From the NCBI GenBank assembly GCA_025331435.1, contig JAIWNI010000151.1, forward strand, positions 1-49,402: a stretch of 49,402 nucleotides of DNA. Direction: 5' to 3'. The notes beneath the pieces were generated by a model. It was not told where the DNA came from, searched no databases, and saw nothing but the letters and a program-made list of their open reading frames with translations. Position 1 is the stretch's first letter, and each line of letters starts with the position of its first letter. A program made the translations under genes and the position numbers. Positions 1 to 10,554 of the stretch are shown piece after piece. The DNA is from Choanephora cucurbitarum. Its lineage: Eukaryota; Mucoromycota; Mucoromycetes; Mucorales; Choanephoraceae.

Positions 1-3000
1 CGAATCATTGAGTTTCGGACGCGCGGCGAAGAAGGTACAGAGGAGCTGCCACTCTGTGTTCCTTCTGAGGCTGTTGGATTCATGATAGCCAATTCGTTTT
101 CAAGTCCACTATTGAAGGAAATCATTTCAGAGATATCGCTCGCGAATCGCTTGGCCTCGAGCTTCATCTTTTCATATTGCTCAGTCAGCTGTTTGTCTAG
201 TCCTACAATGCTCTTCATCAGAATGCGATGCTCAGGGTGAGTTGTGATGGCTGTCTTTGTTTCATTTGAGCGAATGCGCTTGATGTCTTTCATGACGCGT
301 GTCAGGTTCTTGATTTCTCGTTTGTATGCGAGAATCTGGCTTTCGTAACTGGCACGGAAGTCAGCCATACTATGAAGTTCTTGTAGATCGTCTTCATTGT
401 CTGTTTCTATATGAATACTTTGGATCTGCATTTTAGTACGCAAGTGTTCGTATTTCTTTTGGAGGGTATCAATGCTTTGCAAAATAAATTCGCTGTGATC
501 CAAGTCTGAGGCATGACGCGAGGTATCTTGTATTTCTAGCTTTTGAAGTGTCTTTTCTACCTGGACGGATTCGTGGTGGTCTTCGGACAGCTGTCTGAGA
601 ATAGATTCTCTTCTAGAGGCCATATCAAGTTCCTGTTCCAAATGTTGAATAGATTGTCTCAATAATTGTACTTCTTCATCTGAGTTAGGAGTATTGGGCT
701 TGATGTCTGATACAGGTAATATGGGAGGATGTTCAGCATGTTCTAGTGCCTCTTGGTATCGTAAAAGAACTTCATCCAGTTCCTTCAATGTTTCTTGATG
801 CTCGTGTTGTAGATTAGCTAGATCAGATTCAAGATCCTTGATACGGTAGTCTTTTGCCTTCATTTCATTTTGTGTCTTGACTGCATTCTCTAAGTTTTCA
901 TTTTGACCTTGAAGAGTACTCTGTGATAAAAGTTGATCTACTTGAGCCTGTAGACGATGACGTTCCTTTTCAGCTACATCGTGTTTCTCTGTCAATTCCT
1001 GTAGTTGCTTCTCGTGCTCTTGATTCACCATTCTCTTTTCCTCATTGCTTCCTTGGAGCTCAACCTTAGCTGAATTCATCATGTCATTTAGTTTCTCTTT
1101 CAGTGTTAAGCGTTCGGCTTCGCTGGCTGTCAAGCGACCTTCTAGATCATGGATGTACTCTTCCGTATTTTCGTCCACTTCCTTCAGCTTCAAAATCTTG
1201 CCTCTTAACTCACTTAGCATTTCCCTGTCTCTTACTGTCTCTTCAACAGCTGTCATCAACTTCTTTTCTAGTTCAGCAATATAGGTCTCATCCTTCAGTC
1301 TGCGTTCTAACAATTTACTGACGCGACGACGTAGTTCGCCAATCGTCTTTTCTTGACTCTCAATCACAATCTCGAGTTGCTCAATCTTGGCTTGCTGTTC
1401 TTCAAATCCTTGATCGGAATGACTCAAGGCAGCTCGAATCATGGCCAGCTGCGATTCAAGACCAGAGATGGATTTCTCGTATTCTTCAATGACAGGCTCA
1501 ACCAAATGCTGAAAATCAAAATCGGAAGCTGCAGTAGTACGCTCTTGGCGTAATCTCACGAGTTCATTTTCGACCACGACGTTACGCCCCCTAATAAACT
1601 CAGCTGCACCTTGCAATTCCTCGACCTGTTGTTGCAAATCGGCAATGATAGCATGTTGTTGATGATACACTTCCTCGTCAAACTCAGGACTGGTAGCACC
1701 TTCCAATTGTAACCCAGACTTGGACGGCGATGCTGCTTTATTTGTACGCAGTTCATTTTTGAGTTTGGAGATAGTAGTTCGCAAAAAGTCTAAATTATCA
1801 GTTGTCATCCATTCCTCCATTTCGTTCTTTTCCATTTTGTTTTTAATGTTTCGTGCACGATTGGCATATTGAAGTGTATTTAGAGTTTCTGACAAATTGG
1901 ACTCAGCAGGACTAACACAAGCAATCATCAGTGTCATGGCACTACCACCCAATGAGTCTTGCAAGAGTCGAGTCAGTTTTGAATCACGATAGGGAACGTG
2001 TGTACTCTTTTTGGAAGGATCACCTAATGCTGAAATAACGTTGCCCAATGCCAACAAACCAGCATTGATATTGATACCTTCCTTTCGTCGATCACCTTCT
2101 GCTGCCGTTCTTTTCAACTAATTAGAAAAAAGAAAGTTAATTATGTATCGTTCTTTCTTTATTCCCTCTCCTTCTTTTTTTTTTGGCTGACCAGAAACCA
2201 TCGTTTCTCTTTTCTCCTTTTTTTTGTATTACTTACTCTTTCACTACCTGCCAAATCAACAAAGTGAAATTTGGAACTTGTGATAACCCAATCACCATCT
2301 TCATTTGTTGGTGGTCGTGCAGGAGATAGTCGTTTTTGTTGTAGCTTGGAAGCAGTCGGACTTGCTGCTCTGCTTGATTGAGGTGTCGCACTTGAAACAA
2401 ATCGTTCTTGCTTTAAAGTGACAGAAAAAATAGCATGAGATCGAGACGATTTGGCATTCATATCTGTGAACCCTGTTGCACGATTCTCGGTACCCTGTTG
2501 AAGAAAGCTTTTTTTTTGGTTTAGAAAGAGTATGGATAATTCGCTTGAGTTACTTACTATAAAACATCATCTGTGTTATGTACCGTTACTTCCTTGACAC
2601 CTGTCCAATAGATGTGACCTTTTGTGTCCTCTCGAATGGTCACAGGAGGCTTTTCTGAAGGGAGAGCTGGATTTAATAGATCAATAAGATCTTCATTGTA
2701 GATCTCTACAAAGGACACTTTAACCGAATATCGATACTTTTGAGACGCATTACTGTTGCCTATTTGCGAAACAGGCCTTAGCCCACTACGAGGACTGGTG
2801 GGTGTAGGTAATTCACTTTGCTGTTGTTGTTGCAATAAACTGAATAAAAGAGCCATTGCTCGGGGCACAATACCATCTTGTTCTGGGTCAGTTGCATCTG
2901 TGTGTTGTGCTGTACCCATAGTGTATGTCTTTCCTGAAGAGGTCTGACCCTAATTTTAAAGTTTAGTTCAAGTAACACTACATACAATTTAAAAAAAAAA

Positions 3001-3446
3001 GACGTCTTTACGTATGCAAGCATAGTGACATTGTAACCTAGATTGATTCAAATGAATTAATGACCATGTAAATCATCTCTCTCTCTCTCTCTCTCTTTTT
3101 CCTTTTTTTCTCTTTCTTTTTGTTTATACCTTCTACGAATTTCTGAACTGGTTTCTCTCCTAGGCTTGCAAAAATATCACTTTGGTGAGTTTCTGGACCA
3201 AAGACATGATCATAATGAAAGTATTTGTTCTGAGGAATCACTTGGATATGTCTTTCCTGTGCTCTTAATACTTCGGAACTAAAGCGTTGAGAGCGATCGC
3301 GCTCTGTAAGTGGACGTACTCTGATGGCTAATACATATGTGAGTTTTAAGAAAAAAAGACAGTATACATAACGAGAAGAGTCCATAAACAGAGCTCGAAG
3401 ACTTACCTACTTGGACAGCCGCCACTTGGCCCTGGGTATCTTTCAT
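1..3446 (-). CDS. Kinesin-4-type motor protein (KIF4/KIF21-like), C-terminus off the window edge
   Basis: ATP-driven, probably plus-end-directed microtubule motor. Inferred exons on the minus strand: 3446-3407, 3327-3130, 3037-3012 (26 nt), 2949-2558, 2507-2237 and 2117 to the left edge, giving at least about 1,014 residues. The motor domain begins almost at once (VAIRVRPL). It then has the P-loop [14 protein letters not shown] (exons 3/4), the switch I region with [11 protein letters not shown], and switch [10 protein letters not shown]. The following [15 protein letters not shown]...[14 protein letters not shown] is the usual kinesin-4 signature. The 2.1 kb last exon is almost all coiled coil (long E/K/Q/L heptads), as in KIF4/KIF21 stalks. 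The tail is missing, so KIF4 and KIF21 classes cannot be separated. The acceptor of exon 5 was set at 2508 because the nearer AG would create a stop, whereas this one gives the continuous sequence [15 protein letters not shown]. Confidence 0.88.
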
Positions 3447-3753
3447 TGTCTTTTTCTTGCTTGTTTTAGTTAGTTTAAATAAAGGCTTGTTGAAGTATGT
3501 AGTTAATAAACAAAAAAAAAAAAAAGAGAGAAACAAAAATGAAAGGCTTTTTTTTAAGTTGGGAAATATAAAAAAATACAAACTCCCTTCATTTTTTTTG
3601 TTGACTCCTTTTTTACGCTTTGAGTAACCAACATTTAATTGACAAGGCAAATTCAAAAGTTTGATTTATGTTACACACTTCGAAACGAGATTTAAATACT
3701 TGTTGGTTTATGCAAAATATTTATTTCTTTATTGTACATAAAAAGGAGTTAAT
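3447..3753. other. Intergenic: kinesin 5' region / uL4 3' region
   Basis: Both neighbours are on the minus strand, so this 307 bp is the promoter and 5' UTR of the kinesin gene plus the 3' UTR of uL4. It holds A-runs and T-runs and no convincing ORF. Confidence 0.6.
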
Positions 3754-4976
3754 CTAAGCTTGGTGGAGAGTTTCCAAGAACTTCTTGGAAGCAGCAGTGG
3801 AGGCACCACGCTTCTTTTGGGACTTGGTGACCTTACCAGCAGCAGCCTTTTCAGCCTTAACGAGTTCAGCACGACGGAGAACTTGAGCGTAAGGGTTAAG
3901 ACGGTTCATGACACCTTGGTTCTTGAGAGGGTTCTTCTTTTGAGTGAAGGGACGCTTGTGAACCTTGTTACCGGCAGGGCGGACAACAGATTGGATTTCA
4001 TCAGAGTTGATGAGACGAGCAACATCAGGGTTGGTCATGATGTGAGCGGGCAAGACGTAGTCCTTCTTCAAGGTAGCAGGAGCTTCGTAGGTACCGTAGA
4101 GTTCATCAAGGAGAGCAACAGCAGATTGAGTCCAGATGATGAAACGACCGAGGTGACCACCAGGGGCCAATTGCAACAAGTTGAGGCGACGAACGTTAAC
4201 AAGTTCGAGACCGGGCAAGTTACGGAAAGCCTTGACAAGACCGTTGTCTTCGTCATAGATGACAAGAGGACCACGACGTTGTCTGTGACGGCGGTTACGG
4301 AGCTTACCTTGACCAGCACGCAACTTACGAGAGTTGGAGACCTTGACGACATCAGAGTAAGCGTTGATAGCCTTCAACAAGGCAACAGCATCCTTAGTCT
4401 TGGTCAATTGTTGAACACTGTCAGAGACAACAAGAGGAACTTCTTCAATCTTTTCAACACGATGACCACGAGCCATGACCAAAGCGGGGAGGGCAGAAGC
4501 AGCCAAGGCAGAAGCAGTGGCGAAACGCTTTTGGTTCAAGTTGGTCTTGATGTGCCACTTTCTCCAGGTCTTGGTAGGAGCGAACATACGACCACCACGA
4601 CACATGTTACCGAAGGCAGCTTGACCAGCACGGTGAGTACCAGAACCGTTAACACGAGGAATACGGGCAACAGCACGACCAGTACCCCAAGATTCGGCAG
4701 AGGTTTGTTCACCGGCCTTGCTGGAGACAGCATAGGGTTGACGCTTGTTCTTGGCCATGTTGGTGTGGACAAAGTTGACGATGTCAGGACGAATGGGGGC
4801 CTTGAAGACAGCGGGGAGGGGAACGGTGGTGGCAACGTTCTTACCGTTGTCGTAGACGTTGATGACAGGTCTGGCAGCGGACTATAAGTTAAAAAAAGGT
4901 TAATGATCACGAAGTATGTCTATCATCCATCTCGGCCAAGATCTATTTCTCTCAATGCTGTCCATACTGATGTCAT
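3754..4976 (-). CDS. RPL4: 60S ribosomal protein uL4 (L4)
   Basis: Structural protein of the large ribosomal subunit; its extended loop lines the exit tunnel. The main exon (4881-3754) encodes ARPVINVYD near the N-terminus, then [19 protein letters not shown] and [20 protein letters not shown], all classic eukaryotic uL4 segments, and ends in a Lys/Ala-rich tail. The start is inferred: a 9-nt first exon (4976-4968, M-T-S) followed by an 84-nt intron with donor GTATGG and acceptor TATAG. This gives 378 residues, close to the usual 360-430. The first ATG in the long exon would remove about 43 conserved residues. Codon use favours C-ending codons, as in a highly expressed gene. The 3-codon first exon is the least certain part. 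Confidence 0.95.
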
Positions 4977-6095
4977 TCAATGTTCCCATCCTGCTAAAGC
5001 AAAAAAAAAACAAAGTGGCGAGTAAACAATCTGCATGTAGTGTCGTTTCTTGAACAATTCGAGAAAAGATTCAGGCGAGATGGATGGATGTTGCTATTAG
5101 GATTTACCATCTTGTTATGTATAGATGAAAAGAAAGAAAGAGAGTTTCTAAGGGAGGAAATCCTTCAGTCTAGAGCCTCCTCTATTCATGTTGGTTCAAT
5201 CTGGGGGAAGCATCAGTGCACACCCTCCCCCCCCCCCCCCAATTTAGTATGCTTATTTTCGGACCGGATCTTTAATTTCGGGACTTATAATCATGTTCGA
5301 GCTACGTATTGTTCAGTCAAAATGTTAGTCTAAAGTTTAACAATAAATGAGAGGTTGTTGTAGATCTTGCGACGCGACAAAAGCATTTCTCTAAGAAGAT
5401 ATATACTAGAGAGCAATTGGAATGATGATAATATCGAGAGCTTAAGCGATTAACGAAAGTATCGAAATTGTCCTATTCATCCGAGATAAATCATTGAGTG
5501 TTAAATTCCTACTTTTTCAAACAAAGACAAAGCTTATTTCGAACGTTTTGATTAGCTTTTTCCTTTGCGTCTTTGGTTTAATGGGCTGGTGGGCCAATAT
5601 AACGACCAATACTGTTATATGAAAGTCGAATATTACAAAGCTAGAGACTGTCAACACAGATTTTTAAGAATGATTTGAGAGCAGGTTTAAAGCTACAAGC
5701 AATAAAACGATTGGACTTGTAGGACTTTGAGCTATATCTGAAGGATTATCAATGAATATGGCTTGAACGGATCTATGGCAAAATTGCATTGTGTACTTGA
5801 CTATAGAAGGCTTGCGGTGATGAAGAAGAGACCTTTATTTTTGTCTCAACGGATGGCTTACTGACATAGATGTTCATTCTCTGTTTCTGTTTGCTTAATG
5901 CTTATTCAAACAACTTATGCCGATCCATACATACGAAGTCTCCTTTTTCTAGAAAGCAAGATCAAAGATCAACAAGAGAAATCATTACATCTATAGAAGC
6001 AGAATAAAAAGGAGAAGGGGGGCATATATGCAACTTGAATTATCATTTCATTCAATCATCTTTTCTTTCTTACGGTACTTTTCTTTTTTATTACT
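4977..6095. other. Intergenic, about 1.1 kb
   Basis: Promoter side of uL4 (-) and promoter side of the secreted protein gene at 6096 (+). It contains a run of 14 C at 5227-5240 and a TATA-like AATAAAAAGG at about 6002. ORFs here are short and lack family motifs; I see no gene. Confidence 0.5.
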
Positions 6096-6527
6096 ATGGT
6101 CAAATCTGTTCTTCTTTCAGTTGTTCTCTGTAGCCTTTATGTATCTGCAACAGAGCCCACTTCTGATACTAGCACCAGTACAACCTGCGGCTTAGAAGAG
6201 ATAAAGGTTTCGTGTGAATATCTCTATAAAATAGAAAGAGAAGGCGTGTCCGTTACTGTTCCAAGTATATGCCAATATATCGATGCAAGAGACTTCTCAA
6301 GGCCCTTCTGTAATGATTACATTAGAGACAAAATATATCCCTTGCCAGACATATGTACACCTAACATTCAAGATTTCGAGAACCATGAAGTTGAATTTCA
6401 ACCCAATAATAATCCTATCTTTTATAGCACTGTTTGTGAAGCAGCGGCTGAGATACCAAAGATTTTGGAAAGGAAGAACACCAAGCATCAGTCTCTTGCC
6501 TTTTTCTTTTATATTAAGCATCAATAA
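6096..6527 (+). CDS. Small secreted Cys-containing protein, TVCEAA family (diverged member)
   Basis: A 143-residue single-exon protein of unknown function. It starts MVKSVLLSVVLCSLYVSAT, a clear signal peptide, so it should be secreted. The mature part has TCGLEEIKVSC (C-x8-C), PSIC about 20 residues on, and FYSTVCEAAAEIPK near the end. The same framework occurs in the four proteins encoded at 34.6-42.2 kb, so this is a paralogue, about 50 residues longer because of an insert with two more Cys. Residues after IPKILER are basic and Phe-rich and may be read-through of a lost stop or intron. It faces the orphan gene at 7029-7974 tail to tail. No named domain was recognised. Confidence 0.72.
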   Translation: MVKSVLLSVVLCSLYVSATEPTSDTSTSTTCGLEEIKVSCEYLYKIEREGVSVTVPSICQYIDARDFSRPFCNDYIRDKIYPLPDICTPNIQDFENHEVEFQPNNNPIFYSTVCEAAAEIPKILERKNTKHQSLAFFFYIKHQ

Positions 6528-7028
6528 AGCGTTATCTCTCTTTATCGTCTTTAACAGAAATGTAAACCAACACTATCATATTTGCAACTGCTTGCCAGTG
6601 ATTGTAATGATGGGATCAAAGGTTTTTACTGTCATCGAGAATACAAAAAAGCCCCCTTTATGAGAGAAAGATACTTTCAAAGTTAATAAGCGTTACGCTA
6701 TACATTTCAAAAACGTATCCAACGTTTTTCGTGGTTTACAAAGAGAGATTTTAATGCAGCAAATGTTTTAGAGAGTTTTGTGTTACAGCAACTAATATCC
6801 AGTACACTGTTAAAAATTAATGAAACTACTTTCTTCTTTCACCAATCAAGATCTATACAATCGTTCGTTCCTATTCTATTCAGCAATGTCTCGGTTGAAA
6901 AAACGACAAGGCGAAAATGCTTGAATCATTAAACCAATGGAAGGAGCATTTTCTAAAGCGGTATTCACATAGCAAGATAAAACTCGAAAAAAAAGAAAAG
7001 GGACAAAAGAGTCTTGTTTGTTACAAAT
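6528..7028. other. Intergenic between convergent genes
   Basis: About 500 bp of AT-rich sequence between the ends of two convergent genes. I could not see copies of the 33-43 kb repeats here, and no ORF is supported. Confidence 0.45.
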
Positions 7029-7974
7029 TTAAGCTAGAGGCATGTTGTCATCACTAATCTGGCTCTCAGTGGAAGCATGATTTTCCACTGTAGCAGCGAC
7101 TGTATTACTTTGAGGTTCACTTATATTGTTGGACTCCTATGGAAATTGATTTAGCAAAAAAGATATGGATATATAGCAGCATATCTTGTCAAACCTACTT
7201 TTGTTGTCGTTGATACTGGCTTGTTTCTTTTCTTGTTATCTCTGAAAACACTACTAAGGATTGCTCGAGATAACCAAGAGTTTCTTGCCATATGAACAGG
7301 AAGCACAGCATTCTCCATGTCATTGTCGCTAAGGCGCTCATGAATCTTCCAGATGGCATAATCAAACATGGCAGCATATTGAAGAATTTGAGATATACTT
7401 TGCTTACCAAAGCAAAACTGAGTGCCTTTCTTTCCGGGAAAATGACGGACACAAAAGTCATGGGCAATGCGCCTTGTGTTCAAATACATCTTGTTTGCCT
7501 GCGTTTGTAATGCCTGATCTGTCAGTCCCCAAGATGTCTTCTCAACTATGTAACGTTTAGCAATCGCCAATGACTTTTGCTTCACTGAGCCGCTTAAGGG
7601 TGAATATGTCCTTTTATTCCAAGTATCTAGAACCCAATCATGAATTTCGTTATGACCCATCCTTTTTACAGCATCATGCAGTTCTTGATCATAAGCGCCT
7701 TTTTTTTTGTGATAAATAGAAATAAGAAGATTAATTGGCCTTAAGTTCAAATGATAATCCATGTACGAAACTCACTGTTGGTTTTGATCATGATTGGCCA
7801 GTTGTTATCTTGATGCTTATGAAAGACGCAGCCCTTTTCCATTCTTTCGATGGATTCTTCCAGCTTTTCAACTTTAGTAACTAACAACTCTAAAAGACCC
7901 TTTAACTGCTTGGCGTTCACGTGTGCTTCATCTTGTGTATCAGTCGAAGGATTTTGGATAGAGGAGTTGCTCAT
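7029..7974 (-). CDS. Orphan protein with N-terminal coiled coil (family shared with 36373-36888)
   Basis: Function unknown. Three inferred exons (7974-7776, 7698-7199, 7136-7029) give 268 residues. The start is the ATG at 7974, since an upstream in-frame extension is only low-complexity Phe/Ser. Residues about 20-50 form a short heptad-rich helix (LLELLVTKVEKLEESIERME) followed by C and H residues. The core has SVKQKSLAIAKRYI, KTSWGLTDQALQTQANKMY and TRRIAHDFCVRHFPGKKG, highly basic and possibly nucleic-acid binding. The tail is acidic and Ser/Asn-rich. Splicing out the second intron replaces a hydrophobic read-through with a clean tail ending in MPLA. A truncated relative lies next to the transposase at 36.4-36.9 kb, so this may be a transposon accessory gene or a host copy of one. 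No named domain was recognised. Confidence 0.72.
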
Positions 7975-8594
7975 TATAGAGAAATAATGTAAGAATACGA
8001 AAAGAGAAAAAGAAAAAGAAAGAGAGTGGCAGAAAAAATTTATTGAAATGCATCTACTATTTTTTTGGGACAAAATTACCTATTTTTTCGGGCAGTTTAA
8101 ACTTTATTATTGAGTCATAGGTCAATTTTTAGGTAGCTACACCATGACCATAATTGGCCCTCGCTTCCAACTTTTCTTTGTTGATATGTAAGCCATAGTT
8201 CGGCTGTAGTTGTTTCAGTACACCAAAGAAATGTGCTTCTAACTAAAAAGTTGTTATCAGAAAGAGACATTGTTGATATGGAATATTAGACTCTATAGTT
8301 CATCATGATTCTGAAAGAACGCATAAAAGCCAAAAGAAGGTAAGGTAAACTTTCTCGATAGAGATCTCCATGACTGAATGGCTACTTTATACTAGGACAA
8401 AAGCTATCTTATACTTCTATTTCGCTTCTTTTGCTTTTACAAGAATATCATGGATACACTCTATAATTTTTTTTCAAACATGAGAGGTGTTGTGTGTACC
8501 AGACATATCAGGTCCGCTGATAATGAAAAAAAAATAGAGGGCAAAACTCTTAATTTTTCTTTCTTTCTTTCTATTTTTTCTGTTGAGTGCTATT
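7975..8594. other. Divergent promoter region
   Basis: About 620 bp between the orphan gene (-) and the AMSH gene (+). It shows T-rich and CT-rich tracts just before the AMSH start and no supported ORF. A short transcript in it cannot be excluded. Confidence 0.45.
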
Positions 8595-10439
8595 ATGTTT
8601 ACACCAAGATCCACAGCCGAGTTGAGTGAACAAGCTGTAGTTTCAGTTGAACCTAATCTCAGTATTCGGCTTTACTTTCGTTCAGCAGAGTTGTTACTAA
8701 GACAGGCTCGTATCTATCAATTAGAAAACGATCTTGAGCGAGCTTATGTTCAATACATGAAATACACAAAGTAAACATATATATATATATATTCTTTCCT
8801 CTCTTATTGAGTCATACTCAACTCTCTCTCTAAAAAAAAACATCCACTTAGTTTAGGCTTAATAGAATTAGCCAAGCATCCTGACTATAAGAAACATGAG
8901 AACAAGTCAGCCATTCGGTCTTTACATAATGTAAAAAAGAGAGAGAAAGAAGAAACAAGTCATTTGTCATTCTTATTGCCTCTTGATAGAAATGTTTTGA
9001 AGTACTTGATATCATGGAATCCATCAAGCCTGTACTAGATCAACAGCACCATGATTATCAAGAAAAGTTGAAAAAGGCAACGACTGAGAAACAATATCAG
9101 AGTGTGATGCCATCTAAACAAAAAGACAATAAGGAAACTCAGCATGTAGTGCAAACTGAATGGAATCTTCAAGAGGCATTGAAAGGAGTAGCCGGTGTTG
9201 GCTCAAACGAAGACAGAACAAGGTTTGGACTTGAATAGAACGTCGACTTTTTTTTTCTTGGTTTGCTAACGTACAATTTCAATACAGTGTGTCTAATCGT
9301 TATATTCCATCTACACAATATCCAAATCATTCATTTCATAATCAGAGTGATGGGTAAGAGAACATGTAGGATCCTTTTAGATAATAAGCTTAAATCAAAT
9401 CCTATTGTGTTTAACTAGGTATGATTATCATCGTATGGAACCATCAGCCCCACCTCATTCATCTACATATGATATACCGCCACAATTACCACCTAAAACT
9501 CACTATGCACCTACTTTACCACCTAAAGTACCCATTCGACCTGAGTTACCACCCAAAATCAAGATTGAGCCTACAGGACCTAAAACAGACGGTAACTTAT
9601 ATAGAAAAAACTCTTGGAGTGTTTATTTACATATCGGTATTGTTAATAGCTTCCACTGAAAGAGGAGAACCACTTAGACGTATGTTATTACCTCAGGGTA
9701 TGCAGGCACGGTTTCTTTCGATTGCTGAATCGAATACAAAGAACAAGATTGAGACATGTGGTATTTTGGCGGGCATCTTGGTAAGATAGACCATATTGAA
9801 ACAGTAGTATGTGTCAACTAAGAGTCAATGTTTGCAATCTAGAAAAACAACATTTTGAAGATCACTACGCTAATTATACCCAAACAGACAGGTACATCGG
9901 ATACCTGCACAACAGAGAATGAAGAGGAATTATTTGATATTCAAGACAAACATGACTTGCTGACATTTGGATGGATCCATGTAAGTATTGCATGTACATA
10001 TGATGATACTGTGTATATGCTTATATCAAACATATGTATAGACACATCCTACACAATCTTGCTTTTTGAGTTCAGTTGATCTACATACACATTGTTCTTA
10101 TCAACTTATGTTACCTGAAGCCATTGCTATTGTCTGTGCTCCTTTGCATAAGCCCAAGTAAGCTATAAGATACATTTGTTTAATTCAATTCAACTAATTT
10201 GAACAAATAGCTTTGGTGTGTTTCGATTGACAGATCCACCAGGCCTTGATGTCATTAGTGAATGTAAACAGACGCCTGCTTTTCACCCTCACCCAGATTT
10301 ACCTATTTATACTGTAAGTCTCTTGTATTGTCTTATCCTATCACTTGAGCTCATGTTTTTACTTTAGACTGCACAAGAGGGTGAAGGACATATTCAGATT
10401 CTTGATTATCCATTTGATGTATTGGACTTGCGAAAATAA
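8595..10439 (+). CDS. AMSH/STAMBP-type JAMM deubiquitinase (Sst2-like)
   Basis: Zinc metalloprotease expected to cleave K63-linked ubiquitin chains on endosomes with ESCRT-0. Ten inferred exons: 8595-8770, 8852-8930, 8990-9222, 9288-9353, 9419-9591, 9650-9780, 9843-9980, 10042-10157, 10211-10313, 10368-10439. Total 428 residues, about the family size. The N-terminal helical region ([20 protein letters not shown]...YVQYMKYT) fits the USP8-dimerisation/MIT-like domain. A central Pro-rich segment has three LPPK repeats, possible SH3 or clathrin-adaptor sites. The catalytic domain shows the upstream Glu in IETCGILAG and the zinc motif WIHTHPTQ...[14 protein letters not shown], including the second zinc-site Cys/His segment special to AMSH. 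It ends PFDVLDLRK. The first ATG is used; the only upstream in-frame initiator-like codon is TTG. Confidence 0.93.
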
Positions 10440-10554
10440 TTTTTTTTTCTCGAGTTACATGTCAACAACAAAGAAGAAAAAATCGCGTCTATTTTCCCGC
10501 GTCTTTTTTTTTAACATTTTTTTTTCTATTGAAAGAAAATTAATACTTTGAAAT

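Noticed and set aside
3760..4887. 375-codon plus-strand ORF over uL4
   Set aside because: It is the antisense of uL4. Strong codon bias in ribosomal genes avoids codons that read as stops on the other strand, so long shadow ORFs are expected. The translation is low-complexity Thr/Ser/Gly/Val with no domain.
5040..5333. 97-codon ORF after uL4
   Set aside because: It contains the poly-C run translated as a Pro tract, has no family match and no splice support.
8771..8795. TA dinucleotide run in an AMSH intron
   Set aside because: Ordinary microsatellite at an intron start; no function suggested.
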